From Microcaldota archaeon (GTDB taxonomy: Archaea; Micrarchaeota; Micrarchaeia; Micrarchaeales; Micrarchaeaceae): 38,873 nt of DNA. Of the stretch, positions 8,496 through 17,253 are shown piece after piece. The notes below the pieces were generated by a model. That model was not told where the DNA came from and made no database searches. It worked only from the letters and a program-made list of their open reading frames with translations. Both the position numbers and the translations under genes were made by a program. The stretch's first letter is position 1. Every line of letters begins with the position of its first letter. Location of the stretch: NCBI GenBank assembly GCA_021806095.1, contig JAJZYD010000006.1, forward strand, positions 1 to 38,873, written 5' to 3'.

Positions 8496-9368
8496 ATGTC
8501 AATATTAAGTGATAAACTTATTGATTCATTTATTTCTAAATATAACCTTCCAATATGGATAAAACCATATGTAAAAGAATATTTAAAAAAGAAAAAAAAT
8601 ATACGATATATTTTAACTTTTGTTAAATATGGAAAAAAGAAAGGAAATATCAAAACAGATAGTATAACATTGCCAAATGGGGTCATATTTAAGAAAAAAC
8701 ATATGGTACATTTATTGAATCTTTTTTACTATGGTACTTATTCTATAAAGTCTGTTTCTGATTATTGGATTCAAAATTCTTTAGGCAATCTAAAATTAAA
8801 ACATAGATTCATTCCAATTGCTGAAATAGAAGAAAAACGATCACTCGTAATAAAAAATTTGATAAGCGGTTTAAATTATAATATATATAAAAAAGCACCA
8901 TCAAAGGAACTTAATGACATTTTTGATTATCTTAAAAAACTTAATGATTGGAATGAGCGACTTGTGGCAAAAGAAATAATTTTAAATTATTCTTATGTAA
9001 TTCCTTTTGGTAATGTATTTTATACAATTTTTTATCCTATTGCACCTAAATATATGAAATCTTTTAAAAAATTTATAGGACACTTAGAATATGAGATAAA
9101 TAATAAAAGAGATGCAGAGAACATAATCACTCAAAAATTAATTAAAGAGGAGAGATTAAAACAACTTGTTAAAGATCTTATAATTAAAGTAATCAAATCA
9201 ATTAATGCAGAAATTAAAAATACAAAAGAAGTAAATATATATGATGAAATTATTTTATTAAGAGATATAGCTGCTGTATACCCAATCTATAAAATAAATG
9301 AACTTGATAAAGAATTTGAAGTTGATGAACTGTTTAATGATATAGATATTAAAAAATTACTTAAATGA
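8496..9368 (+). CDS. Hypothetical basic protein between dnaG and alba
   Basis: I do not recognise this 290-residue protein. It is basic and aromatic (about pI 9-10 judged from Lys content), soluble, with no signal peptide and no Cys motif. The N-terminal 100 residues contain IWIKPYVKEYLKKKK and a Tyr/Phe-rich block; residues 140-200 hold WNERLVAKEIILNYSYVIPFG; the C-terminal third is charged and helical. The ATG follows GGTG with seven bases, and the frame is long and intact, so the gene is very probably real. Its position between dnaG and alba suggests a nucleic-acid role, but that is only context. Confidence 0.8.
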   Translation: MSILSDKLIDSFISKYNLPIWIKPYVKEYLKKKKNIRYILTFVKYGKKKGNIKTDSITLPNGVIFKKKHMVHLLNLFYYGTYSIKSVSDYWIQNSLGNLKLKHRFIPIAEIEEKRSLVIKNLISGLNYNIYKKAPSKELNDIFDYLKKLNDWNERLVAKEIILNYSYVIPFGNVFYTIFYPIAPKYMKSFKKFIGHLEYEINNKRDAENIITQKLIKEERLKQLVKDLIIKVIKSINAEIKNTKEVNIYDEIILLRDIAAVYPIYKINELDKEFEVDELFNDIDIKKLLK

Positions 9369-9459
9369 TAATTTAAAAATAAAAAAACAATCATACGTAA
9401 ATGCTTAAATATATTTGCATATAAACATAATCAAAGTAAAAGCGATCAGAGTGATTTCT

Positions 9460-9765
9460 ATGAATGAAATACCACAACAAAATAACGAAAAAAGTGAGGA
9501 TGGAAATATAATATATATAGGTAGAAAACCTACGATGAACTATGTGTTGGCCGTTGTTACGCAATTTAACAGTGGAGCATCAGAAGTTGTTATAAAAGCA
9601 AGAGGTAATTCTATCTCAAAAGCAGTAGATGTAAAAGAAATTGTAACAAACAGGTTCATGCAAAACCTCAATTTAAAGGGAATAACAACATCTTCTGAGG
9701 AATTAACAAATGAAGATGGTACAAAGTCAAAGGTTAGTGCTATACAAATAGTACTTGCAAAGTAA
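9460..9765 (+). CDS. albA: Alba DNA/RNA-binding chromatin protein
   Basis: A 101-residue Alba (Sac10b) protein that coats DNA and binds RNA as dimers. The family core is clear: [20 protein letters not shown], then [19 protein letters not shown] (the GNSISKAVD loop holds the basic DNA-contact region), then a C-terminal strand SAIQIVLAK. The Alba domain spans residues 13-101, preceded by a short acidic tail. The chosen ATG has AGTG six bases upstream; a TTG 45 bases earlier would add residues outside the family. A strong oligo-T terminator follows directly. Confidence 0.95.
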   Translation: MNEIPQQNNEKSEDGNIIYIGRKPTMNYVLAVVTQFNSGASEVVIKARGNSISKAVDVKEIVTNRFMQNLNLKGITTSSEELTNEDGTKSKVSAIQIVLAK

Positions 9766-9773
9766 ATAAGACA

Positions 9774-9796
9774 TTTTTTTTATTTTTTTATTTTTT
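9774..9796 (+). terminator. Triple oligo-T archaeal terminator after alba
   Basis: Three T tracts of eight, seven and six bases, each separated by a single A, begin nine bases after the alba stop. Archaeal RNA polymerase terminates at such tracts, often helped by FttA, which is also encoded in this window. It is the most regular T cluster I see here. Confidence 0.6.
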
Positions 9797-9904
9797 ATAA
9801 TTTAAAGATTTTTACAAAACAATTTAAGCTTATCCTTTTAAATTTAATATAAAAGTTCTTTATAAAAAGTAGTTATATCTATGTATAAATCAATCGGTGT
9901 AATT

Positions 9905-11194
9905 ATGATAAGAGATCATTATATAAATGAAATAACACCATCAATGGAAGGATCAAAGGTAAAAATTGCAGGTTGGGTTCATGAAGTAAGAGAAACTGCA
10001 AATATTACTTTTTTATTAATTAGAGATAATACTGGCATAATACAAATTATAGGAAAGAAAGGGACAGTAAGTCCAGATTTGATAAAAGATATGAGAATGC
10101 CTAAAGAAAGTGTTATCGTTGTATATGGGATTGTAAAAGCTAATAAAGAAGCAAAACAAGGTTGTGAAATAATACCTTTAGAGATAACTAATTTAAATCC
10201 TTTAACAACTAAAATTCCATTTGAAATAACTGGAAAAGTTCCTGCAGATATGGATGTTAGATTAAATTATAGATATATTGATATTAGGAGAATTAAAACC
10301 GCAGCAATATTTAAAATACAATCAACTATTCTTAATACATTTGCACACACCTTAAATGAAGAAAATTTTACACAAATAAGAACACCAACCATTATATCAG
10401 AGGCAAGTGAGGGTGGTGCTGAACTTTTTTCTATGAAATATTATGAAAAGAAAGCATATCTTGCCCAATCCCCACAGCTCTATAAGCAACTAGCAATTAT
10501 TGGAGGATTTGATAAAGTATTTATGATTACTCCAGTATTTAGAGCAGAAAAATCAAATACTATATATCATTTATCTGAATCTACACAGATGGATATAGAA
10601 ATGGCATTTGCGAATGCAGATGATGTTGTTGAGGTTCTTATTAAAGTCGTAAGAACAATAATAAAGAAAATTATAGAAAACAATCAGAAAGAGCTTGAAA
10701 TATTAGATGTACAACTTAGTATACCTGAAATTAATATAATAAGTTATGCTCAAGCCATAAAAACATTGCAGAATGCTGGTCATAATGTAGATCATGGCAC
10801 AGATATAACCAGGGAGTATGAAAAAACTCTTAGAAATAAGTATGGTGATGCAATATTGATTAAGGATTTTCCTACTTCATTAAGAGCTTTTTATTCAATG
10901 CCACATAAAGATAATCCTGAATTAACACACTCATTTGATTTGCTTTATAAAGGACTTGAAATTTGTAGTGGTGCACAAAGAATTCATTCTCCAGACATGT
11001 TAATAAATGCATTAAAAAATAAAAACTTAAACCCAGATAATTTTAAATTTTATATAGATGCTTTTAGATGTGGTGCACCACCACATGCCGGTTGGAGTAT
11101 TGGTTTAGAAAGATTAACAATGCAAATAACAAAAGCGAATAATATTAGAGAGTGTGCAATGTTTCCAAGAGATAGAAAAAGAATAACACCGTAA
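9905..11194 (+). CDS. aspS: Aspartyl-tRNA synthetase, archaeal type
   Basis: A 429-residue class IIb synthetase. The OB-fold anticodon domain covers residues 1-105. The catalytic core shows motif 2 (FRAEKSNTIYHLSE) and motif 3 (AGWSIGLERLTMQI). The C-terminal FPRDRKRITP is typical of archaeal AspRS. Two anticodon-binding positions affect Asn/Asp discrimination. Residue 26, Trp in the discriminating Thermococcus enzyme, is His here (GWVHE). The other position keeps Lys (Lys84). This mixed signature leaves open whether the enzyme also charges tRNA-Asn. The start was chosen because MIRDHYINEI aligns with family N-termini and GGTG lies five bases upstream; ATG 9881 is an alternative. Confidence 0.95.
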   Translation: MIRDHYINEITPSMEGSKVKIAGWVHEVRETANITFLLIRDNTGIIQIIGKKGTVSPDLIKDMRMPKESVIVVYGIVKANKEAKQGCEIIPLEITNLNPLTTKIPFEITGKVPADMDVRLNYRYIDIRRIKTAAIFKIQSTILNTFAHTLNEENFTQIRTPTIISEASEGGAELFSMKYYEKKAYLAQSPQLYKQLAIIGGFDKVFMITPVFRAEKSNTIYHLSESTQMDIEMAFANADDVVEVLIKVVRTIIKKIIENNQKELEILDVQLSIPEINIISYAQAIKTLQNAGHNVDHGTDITREYEKTLRNKYGDAILIKDFPTSLRAFYSMPHKDNPELTHSFDLLYKGLEICSGAQRIHSPDMLINALKNKNLNPDNFKFYIDAFRCGAPPHAGWSIGLERLTMQITKANNIRECAMFPRDRKRITP

Positions 11195-11268
11195 AGCACC
11201 ATAATCTAATAAATTATAAAATCAACATCAATATTTTTTTATTTATAAAATTAACTTAAGCGATGTAA

Positions 11269-12402
11269 ATGACAAATAAAATTGCAGGCAGCAAAAAAAA
11301 TAAACCAATAAATAATAAAAAAATATTTTATATCGTTGATGGAGCAATCACAGATAATGAAAACACTGTTAAAACTGTAATAAAAAATTTTATTAATAAT
11401 TATAACTTTTATAATCTTACTCATCAATCAGATCTTGATGGTATAACATCATCTGCATTATTATTACACTCTAATATAATAAGCCTTGATAAAATTTATT
11501 TTGGAAATTATTCTGAAAGGGATGTTGAAAAATCAATTTATGAATTAAAAAAAATAAAAGGATCTAATAATTGTTTAATATTTACAGATATTAATAATTT
11601 AGACAAATCTAATCTCGTTGATTTCTTAAAAAAATTCAGAGAAGCAGGAAATAAAGTAATTGTACTTGATCATCATCCACTTAAAGTAGATATTAATGAC
11701 ATAGCAAAAATCTTAGATGTGGCGGTAGTTGGAGAAAATAAATTTTGTGGCGCAGATCTTGTTAATGAATATATAATTAAGAATATTGGAAATGATGATA
11801 CTATTTCAAATGAGATTGTAAATATTGCTCATAAATCAGACTTTTATCTTTATAAAGGAACTAAAGATGAATATATTATTGAAAAATTATCTAAAATAAT
11901 TGACTATATAAACAGTCATTCAAAAAATACAAATACACAGAATAAAAAATTAAAAGCAGTTATAAAATATATTTCAATTAATAATTATAATAACAAAAAA
12001 ATAAATAAATTTTTTGAAAAATACAAGCGCGAAGAAAATAAATATATAAACTTATTATTAAACAAAGGAAATATATTTGAACTTAAAAATATACATAAAA
12101 TTTTGAAAGTAGATGTGGGCTTTAGTAAAAATCTTAAAAGTAATAATGCTTGTGAAAAAATCTTTGAAAAAACAAATGCAGATATTGCTATTTTTGTAAA
12201 TATTAAAAGTGGAAGTGTAAGCATAAGAAGAAAAGATAAATGCAAAGTGGATTTGACAAAATTGGCATCATATTTTGGCGGAGGCGGCCATCCCTATGCA
12301 TCTGGATTTAATTTAGATAAAGAAAGCTTAAAAACGATAAAAACAAAAAAAGGCAAACAAAAGCTACTTGATAAAATAAGCAAAACAATAAATAAATTGT
12401 AA
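11269..12402 (+). CDS. DHH/DHHA1 family phosphoesterase (archaeal RecJ-like)
   Basis: A 377-residue DHH-superfamily hydrolase. Motif I is THQSDLDG (residues 51-58), motif II has Asp107 in IFTDIN, motif III is DHHP (134-137), and the C-terminal DHHA1 substrate-binding motif is GGGGHPYASGF (about 336-346). These are the manganese-binding and nucleotide-binding residues of RecJ, NrnA and archaeal GAN-like nucleases. The substrate could be single-stranded DNA, short RNA or a cyclic dinucleotide product; the sequence does not decide. A charged helical insert (about 215-275) lies between the domains. It is convergent with the aIF2-gamma gene. Confidence 0.9.
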   Translation: MTNKIAGSKKNKPINNKKIFYIVDGAITDNENTVKTVIKNFINNYNFYNLTHQSDLDGITSSALLLHSNIISLDKIYFGNYSERDVEKSIYELKKIKGSNNCLIFTDINNLDKSNLVDFLKKFREAGNKVIVLDHHPLKVDINDIAKILDVAVVGENKFCGADLVNEYIIKNIGNDDTISNEIVNIAHKSDFYLYKGTKDEYIIEKLSKIIDYINSHSKNTNTQNKKLKAVIKYISINNYNNKKINKFFEKYKREENKYINLLLNKGNIFELKNIHKILKVDVGFSKNLKSNNACEKIFEKTNADIAIFVNIKSGSVSIRRKDKCKVDLTKLASYFGGGGHPYASGFNLDKESLKTIKTKKGKQKLLDKISKTINKL

Positions 12403-12468
12403 ATAATAATCATGATTGATAATCAAAATAACTATCAAAAATCTTAAGTTGAAAAGCAAAAACAAGAC

Positions 12469-13689
12469 TTATAATATTATACCATATCCAACTAAGCGCC
12501 ATCTCTGCCCTATATTCTGCATAACTGCTATTTTTGATTTATTTATTACAACAACAGGCCGCTTTAACTCAACTTCTAGCGTATCTTTTTTAATTTTTTT
12601 TATAAAACCTATTGAAGTAGCTGTCCCTATACCTAATACAATTGGTTCATTTTCTTTTAATAATTGCTCCGGTATATCTTTTCTTTTCAAACTATAATAA
12701 GTAAATGTTAATGAATTAACTGCAGCTGGCAATTTATTTTCGTGACCTATAACATTACCAACAAGTGTATCCGCCTTTGTAAATGCAGGATCGATTTCTG
12801 TTGATATTCCAATTAAACCACCAGGTATAGCTTCAGTAAGGTTTTCATTTCCATTACTTAATCCTACAATTTTTGTAATTGTAGGAACATAAACCTCTTT
12901 TTTGCTGCCTTTTGAAATGGGTTTTATACCTGGTCTTATTTCTATCATGTCTCCAACTTTAAATTTGCCTTTTATTATTGCACCTCCTATTACCCCACCA
13001 ATTATTTTAGATGCGTCAATTCCTGGCTTATTAACATCAAAAGATCTAACAATATACATTAATGGTTCTGATGTTGTATCTCTTTCTGGAATTTTTATTT
13101 TTGTAATTTCTTCAAGAACTACATTAATATTTATTCCATAATTTGTCATTACTGGTATTATAGGTGCATTTTCTATTATGCTACCTTTTAAAAATTCTTT
13201 TATTTGATAGTAATGTTTTAATGCATTTTCTTTTCCTACAATATCTATTTTTGTTTGTACAACAATTATATTTTTTATTCCTAAAATATTTATTATCATC
13301 AAATGTTCTTTTGTCTGTTGCATTGGACAAGGTTCATTTGCTGCAATAACAAATAAGATGCCATCAATTATATTTGCACCTGCTATTGCAGTAGCCATAA
13401 GCGTTTCATGACCTGGTGCATCAAGCAAAGATATTCTCATTAATGGCTCTGCAATTGAATTACATATACCACAAATCTCTTTTGTTGTGAAAGATTCAGG
13501 AGCATGACATTTTGGACATTTTCTTATTATAGCATCAGCATATCCAAGTTTAATTGTCATATTTCTTTTAATACTTTCGCTATGTTTATCCGTCCATACT
13601 TGAGTTATAGCTTTGGTTAAGGAGGTTTTGCCGTGGTCTATATGACCAAGTGTTCCTATATTTAAAACACTTTGTTTTGTAATATCCAA
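12469..13689 (-). CDS. eif2g: Translation initiation factor aIF2 gamma subunit
   Basis: A 406-residue GTPase that delivers initiator Met-tRNA to the small ribosomal subunit. Visible motifs are G1 GHIDHGKT (15-22), a zinc knuckle CPKC...CGIC (Cys58, 61, 73, 76), G3 DAPGH (90-94) and G4 TKID in IIVVQTKID. Threonine replaces the usual Asn of NKxD, an accepted variant. Domains II and III follow with normal length. A TTG at 13689, five bases after GGTG, is preferred as start; a TTG at 13701 would add four residues. It lies 66 bp downstream of the eS6 gene, the order found in many archaea, so the two are probably an operon. Confidence 0.94.
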   Translation of the reverse strand: MDITKQSVLNIGTLGHIDHGKTSLTKAITQVWTDKHSESIKRNMTIKLGYADAIIRKCPKCHAPESFTTKEICGICNSIAEPLMRISLLDAPGHETLMATAIAGANIIDGILFVIAANEPCPMQQTKEHLMIINILGIKNIIVVQTKIDIVGKENALKHYYQIKEFLKGSIIENAPIIPVMTNYGININVVLEEITKIKIPERDTTSEPLMYIVRSFDVNKPGIDASKIIGGVIGGAIIKGKFKVGDMIEIRPGIKPISKGSKKEVYVPTITKIVGLSNGNENLTEAIPGGLIGISTEIDPAFTKADTLVGNVIGHENKLPAAVNSLTFTYYSLKRKDIPEQLLKENEPIVLGIGTATSIGFIKKIKKDTLEVELKRPVVVINKSKIAVMQNIGQRWRLVGYGIIL

Positions 13690-13755
13690 ACTTAACACCA
13701 ATATTAATATAATTAATAATAAAATAAAACTTTTAATTAGTAATTTTTAATTTTT

Positions 13756-14151
13756 TTATTTTCTTTCATTTTCACTTTTCTTTTCAGCTTCTTTTTGTGG
13801 AAAAATTGATTCAACAGGCTTATCGCCATATTCGGTAATTACTACATTTATTTGCTCTGTATCTGGTGCAACAATATTTCCTCTTTCTATCCTTCTTGTA
13901 TATATTGAATTTTTGCCTTTATTTTGTTTTCTTAATACTTTTGTTTTTACTGTTCCACTAATACTTTTATTCATTGGAAATCCACTTTTATCACTGCCGC
14001 CAGTTATCTTTAATTTATATCCTGGTAATTCAACAATTGATCCTTCTATAATATCACCTATCTTTTTATTAATAAAGTAGGATGCAATATCTTCTTTAAT
14101 TTCTATCTGCATTGTTTTGCCACTTTTTGGATCTGAACAAACTATTTTCAA
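13756..14151 (-). CDS. rps6e: Ribosomal protein eS6 (S6e)
   Basis: A 131-residue small-subunit protein. The N-terminal eS6 core KIVCSDPKSGKTMQIEI is followed by the family segments KIGDIIEGSIVELPGYKLKITGGSDKSGFPMN (in two overlapping blocks, residues about 30-61) and the basic strand KNSIYTRRIERGNIVAP. Archaeal eS6 lacks the long phosphorylated C-terminal helix of eukaryotes; here there is a short charged tail. The start is TTG, with GGTG exactly five bases upstream, which agrees with the other sites in the window. Upstream lies 200 bp of AT-rich DNA that should hold the operon promoter. Confidence 0.94.
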   Translation of the reverse strand: MKIVCSDPKSGKTMQIEIKEDIASYFINKKIGDIIEGSIVELPGYKLKITGGSDKSGFPMNKSISGTVKTKVLRKQNKGKNSIYTRRIERGNIVAPDTEQINVVITEYGDKPVESIFPQKEAEKKSENERK

Positions 14152-14351
14152 AAAATCACCTAATAAATATTAAACGTTAATAAAATATGTAAAAGCACCC
14201 ACTATAAATTAATTAAATAATCAATGTATTAGATATCTTTATTTTATATTCATAATATATTTATAATTTAATTATAATTACCTATAAATATCTTTTGATT
14301 ATGTGATGTATATAAATTATTATAAAAAATAAAATTAAAAATAAAGAAGAT

Positions 14352-16505
14352 TTATCTATACATTGTTTCTGGCTCTTCCTTAAATCTCTTGATACGATCT
14401 GCAAGTTCTTTAGGTATTGCGGGCTTTACTTCAACAAGTGCGAAAGCAAAGTCTTCTTTAATTACTTTATTTCTCTTGTTTCTTATAGCATTCATACCTG
14501 CTTCTCTTACAATATTCTCAATTTCTGCTCCGGTATAATTTTCTGTAGACTTTGCGAGTTCTTTTAGATCTACACCTTTGTCGAGCGGCATATTCTTTGT
14601 GTGAACCTTGAAGATTGCATACCTTGTCTCTTCATCTGGAAGTGGTATTTCTATAATTTTATCAATTCTGCTTGGCCTTAATAAAGCAGGATCAATCATA
14701 TCTGGCCTGTTTGTTGCTGCTAATACTATAACATTTTTCATATCCTGTAAACCATCAAGCTCGGTAAGCAGTGTATCAACAACTCGTTCAGTAACCATTG
14801 AATCATCACCTTCACCCCTAATTCCAGTAATTGCATCTATTTCATCTATAAAAATAATACACGGTGCAGAAAGCCTGGCTTTTCTGAATATTTCTCTTAC
14901 TGCTTTTTCACTCTCTCCAACATATTTGCTTAAAACTTCTGGACCTTTTATTGATATCATATTTGATTCACGTTCAGTTGCAACTGCTTTTGCCAAGAGT
15001 GTTTTTCCTGTTCCTGGAGCACCCACTAATAATATTCCTTTTACAGGTCTTATACCCATATTTTTAAATGCCTCGGGATTTTTAATTGGCAACTCACAAG
15101 CTTCTTTCAATTCAAATTTAACATCCTCAAGCCCACCAATATCTGTCCAATGAACATTAGGTCTCTCAACAAAAACTTCTCTCAATGCGCTTGGCTGTAT
15201 ACTTCCTAACGCATTCATAAAATCATTTTTTGTAACATTAAGACTCATCAAAACTTCATTAGGTATCTTTTTATCAAGATCTATTTTTGGTATAATCTTT
15301 CTTAATTCTGCAATTGCGGCTTCTCTAACAAGAGCAGCTAAATCTGCACCAGTATATCCATGTGTGAGATTCGCAATTTCATCTAAATTAACATCTTCAG
15401 CAAGAGGCATGCTTCTTACATGTATTTGAAGTATTTCTTTTCTTGCATCTCTATCAGGCACACCTATCTCTATTTCTCTATCAAACCTTCCGGGCCTTCT
15501 TAATGCAGGATCAATTGCATTTGGTCTGTTTGTAGCACCTATCACTATTACTTGACCTCTCGAACCTATACCATCCATCAGCGTAAGCAATTGTGACACC
15601 ATTCGCCTTTCAACTTCATTGGTAGATTCTTCACGTTTTGGAGCAATAGCATCAATTTCATCCATAAATATTATTGTTGGAGCTTTTGATTTTGCTTCAT
15701 TAAATATTTCTCTTAATTTTTCTTCACTTTCACCTACAAATTTACTGACTAACTCAGGACCAGATATATTTATGAAATGTGCATCACTTTCATTTGCAAC
15801 TGCTTTTGCCAAGAGTGTTTTTCCTGTTCCTGGAGCACCATAAAGAAGCACCCCTCTTGGTGGCTCTATACCTAATCTTTCAAATAATTCTGGATGCCTA
15901 ATAGGTAATTCTACCATTTCTCTTATTTTTTGCATTTCACCTTTTAATCCACCAATATCTTCATAATGTACATCCCCTATTTGAATCATTGATTCTGAAA
16001 CAGGTTCATTTTTTACAATTATTTCTGTTGATCTAGTTACTTTTACAACACCATGAGGTGTAACTTGTGTAACAATAAATGTAAATACATATCCAAACAT
16101 AGCAATTGGAACAATGTCACCTTTCATTAAAGGTTTATCTTCTAATTTACTTTTTGCATATTCAGCAAAATCTGGTGAAATAGGTGTTTTTTGATCAAGA
16201 GGTGGTGCAAGAATTACTCTTTCCGCTTCTAACGCTTGTACTTTTCTTACAAAAACTTTATCTCCTATTCCAACTCCAAGATTTTTTCTTATAAATCCAT
16301 CTATTCTAATAAAATCCAAACCTTCATCTGGCTGATGCGCTTGCCACACTATTGCTGCTGTTGATCTCTTTTTTCCTTTTATTTCAACAATATCGCCAGA
16401 GGTAGCACCAAGCAATTTCCTTGCTTTTGAATCTATTCTTGCAATACTTCTTGCATCATCAGTAACTAATGCACCCGAAACGGTTAATTCTATCCCATCT
16501 GTCAT
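14352..16505 (-). CDS. cdc48: Cdc48/VAT-type AAA+ ATPase with proteasome-docking tail
   Basis: A 717-residue double-AAA unfoldase. The N domain (double-psi barrel plus beta clam) covers residues 1-180. In D1, Walker A GAPGTGKT is at 223-230, Walker [11 protein letters not shown] at 278-287, and the arginine-finger region is LRRPGRFD. In D2, Walker A is at 495-502, Walker [11 protein letters not shown] near 550, and the region is LLRPSRIDK, where Ser replaces the usual Gly. The protein ends in Met-Tyr-Arg, which fits the HbYX motif that opens the 20S proteasome gate. The ATG at 16505 has AGTG six bases upstream; an earlier in-frame start at 16544 would add an unrelated 13 residues. Box A and a regulatory element lie upstream. 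Confidence 0.96.
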   Translation of the reverse strand: MTDGIELTVSGALVTDDARSIARIDSKARKLLGATSGDIVEIKGKKRSTAAIVWQAHQPDEGLDFIRIDGFIRKNLGVGIGDKVFVRKVQALEAERVILAPPLDQKTPISPDFAEYAKSKLEDKPLMKGDIVPIAMFGYVFTFIVTQVTPHGVVKVTRSTEIIVKNEPVSESMIQIGDVHYEDIGGLKGEMQKIREMVELPIRHPELFERLGIEPPRGVLLYGAPGTGKTLLAKAVANESDAHFINISGPELVSKFVGESEEKLREIFNEAKSKAPTIIFMDEIDAIAPKREESTNEVERRMVSQLLTLMDGIGSRGQVIVIGATNRPNAIDPALRRPGRFDREIEIGVPDRDARKEILQIHVRSMPLAEDVNLDEIANLTHGYTGADLAALVREAAIAELRKIIPKIDLDKKIPNEVLMSLNVTKNDFMNALGSIQPSALREVFVERPNVHWTDIGGLEDVKFELKEACELPIKNPEAFKNMGIRPVKGILLVGAPGTGKTLLAKAVATERESNMISIKGPEVLSKYVGESEKAVREIFRKARLSAPCIIFIDEIDAITGIRGEGDDSMVTERVVDTLLTELDGLQDMKNVIVLAATNRPDMIDPALLRPSRIDKIIEIPLPDEETRYAIFKVHTKNMPLDKGVDLKELAKSTENYTGAEIENIVREAGMNAIRNKRNKVIKEDFAFALVEVKPAIPKELADRIKRFKEEPETMYR

Positions 16506-16550
16506 AATTATCACTTTCATAATTTTAATTAGTATAAAATACAATAAACT

Positions 16551-16560
16551 ATTATAAAAA
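16551..16560 (-). promoter_or_regulatory. Box A of cdc48
   Basis: On the minus strand TTTTTATAAT is a fair box A. Transcription would begin near 16528, giving a leader of about 20 bases that carries the AGTG ribosome-binding site. The element shared with tfb ends exactly 18 bases upstream. Confidence 0.5.
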
Positions 16561-16576
16561 TATATTAGTTTACCGT

Positions 16577-16632
16577 GCTTTGTTGATTTAATTTTACTTT
16601 ATTAATAAAATTTAACTTTTTTCAGCAAAGCT
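16577..16632 (-). promoter_or_regulatory. Upstream element shared with the tfb promoter
   Basis: Read on the minus strand, this starts GCTTTGCTGA and ends TCAACAAAGC, so its ends form an imperfect 10-bp inverted repeat (one mismatch). Its 5' part matches the tfb upstream region at 30 of 38 positions without gaps. The 14-mer ATTAAATCAACAAA is identical in both. In each promoter CAACAAA stands 18 bases before box A. It probably binds a transcription factor. A dispersed miniature element is the alternative. Confidence 0.5.
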
Positions 16633-16858
16633 AATTTATCAATTAAATTTATATATAATTATTTATAATTATTTATAATTATTAAAATTTAAAATAACTT
16701 ATTTTAATATTTGTTTTTTTAAAGTAATAATATAGGATAATAAATTAAGATAAATTAATAAATTATAGAATTTTTCAATAAATAAAAAACAAAATAAAAA
16801 TAAAATATTGATGAGTATTTTCAGCAAATTTGCTTACAGAGCACTATTAATTTTGAAT
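16633..16858. other. AT-rich gap between microprotein and cdc48 element
   Basis: No gene is visible here. It contains a threefold tandem repeat of a ten-base unit like ATAATTATTT (around 16655-16684) and several T-rich runs that could terminate the upstream microprotein transcript. Nothing else is recognisable. Confidence 0.5.
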
Positions 16859-16990
16859 TTACTCTGTATCATCACTTCCTTCATCATCGAAGTCATCATC
16901 ATCGAAGTCATCATCTTCATCTTCATCTTCTTCTTCTGCCTCTGGTTTCTTTGGAACTTTTGGACTTATTTCATATTCGGATATTTTCAT
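16859..16990 (-). CDS. 43-residue acidic microprotein upstream of cdc48
   Basis: A small gene supported by its start signal: GGTG, five bases, then ATG. The product starts MKISEYEISPKVPKKPEA and continues as an almost pure Asp/Glu tail with two DDFDD units, coded by a short direct repeat on the DNA (CATCATCGAAGT, plus strand). I do not recognise it. Acidic tails of this sort occur on histone chaperone-like, ribosome-associated or polymerase-associated proteins. Its short Lys/Pro N-terminal part could be a peptide docking motif. It lies about 350 bp upstream of cdc48 on the same strand. The opposite strand reads as a hydrophobic frame, which I regard as an artefact of Asp/Glu codons. Confidence 0.65.
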   Translation of the reverse strand: MKISEYEISPKVPKKPEAEEEDEDEDDDFDDDDFDDEGSDDTE

Positions 16991-17253
16991 TTTACCACCA
17001 AATATTTATTAAACTTTTATGAACCAACGCATATAAATATTTTTCTATTAACTTTTTTGATGTGAAATAATTTATATTTTAAATCTTTTATATAATTTTA
17101 ACCCTGTAGTGAGATATTTCAAATTGATAAGCAAAGCAGAAGTACCGTTTGTAAAAATAGATTAATTCATTATATTCAGAATAAATAACAATAATTTTAT
17201 AAAGGTATCATGTATAATATGATAAGCAAAATAAAAATATTAATGGTGTAGAT

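Noticed and set aside
12416-12697. Plus-strand frame of 93 codons after the DHH gene
   Set aside because: Most of it lies antisense to aIF2-gamma, and it has no start signal.
14608-15153. Plus-strand open frame of 181 codons antisense to cdc48
   Set aside because: It mirrors conserved AAA motifs on the other strand and has no start signal or recognisable domain. A shorter similar frame occurs at 15619-15843 opposite D1 for the same reason.
16651-16684. Tandem ten-base repeat ATAATTATTT
   Set aside because: Only three units of pure A/T; likely slippage in low-complexity DNA, and not a CRISPR or an origin iteron.
16808-17065. Plus-strand hydrophobic frame of 85 codons
   Set aside because: It is the complement of the Asp/Glu codons of the acidic microprotein, which has the better start signal; the apparent membrane segments are an artefact.
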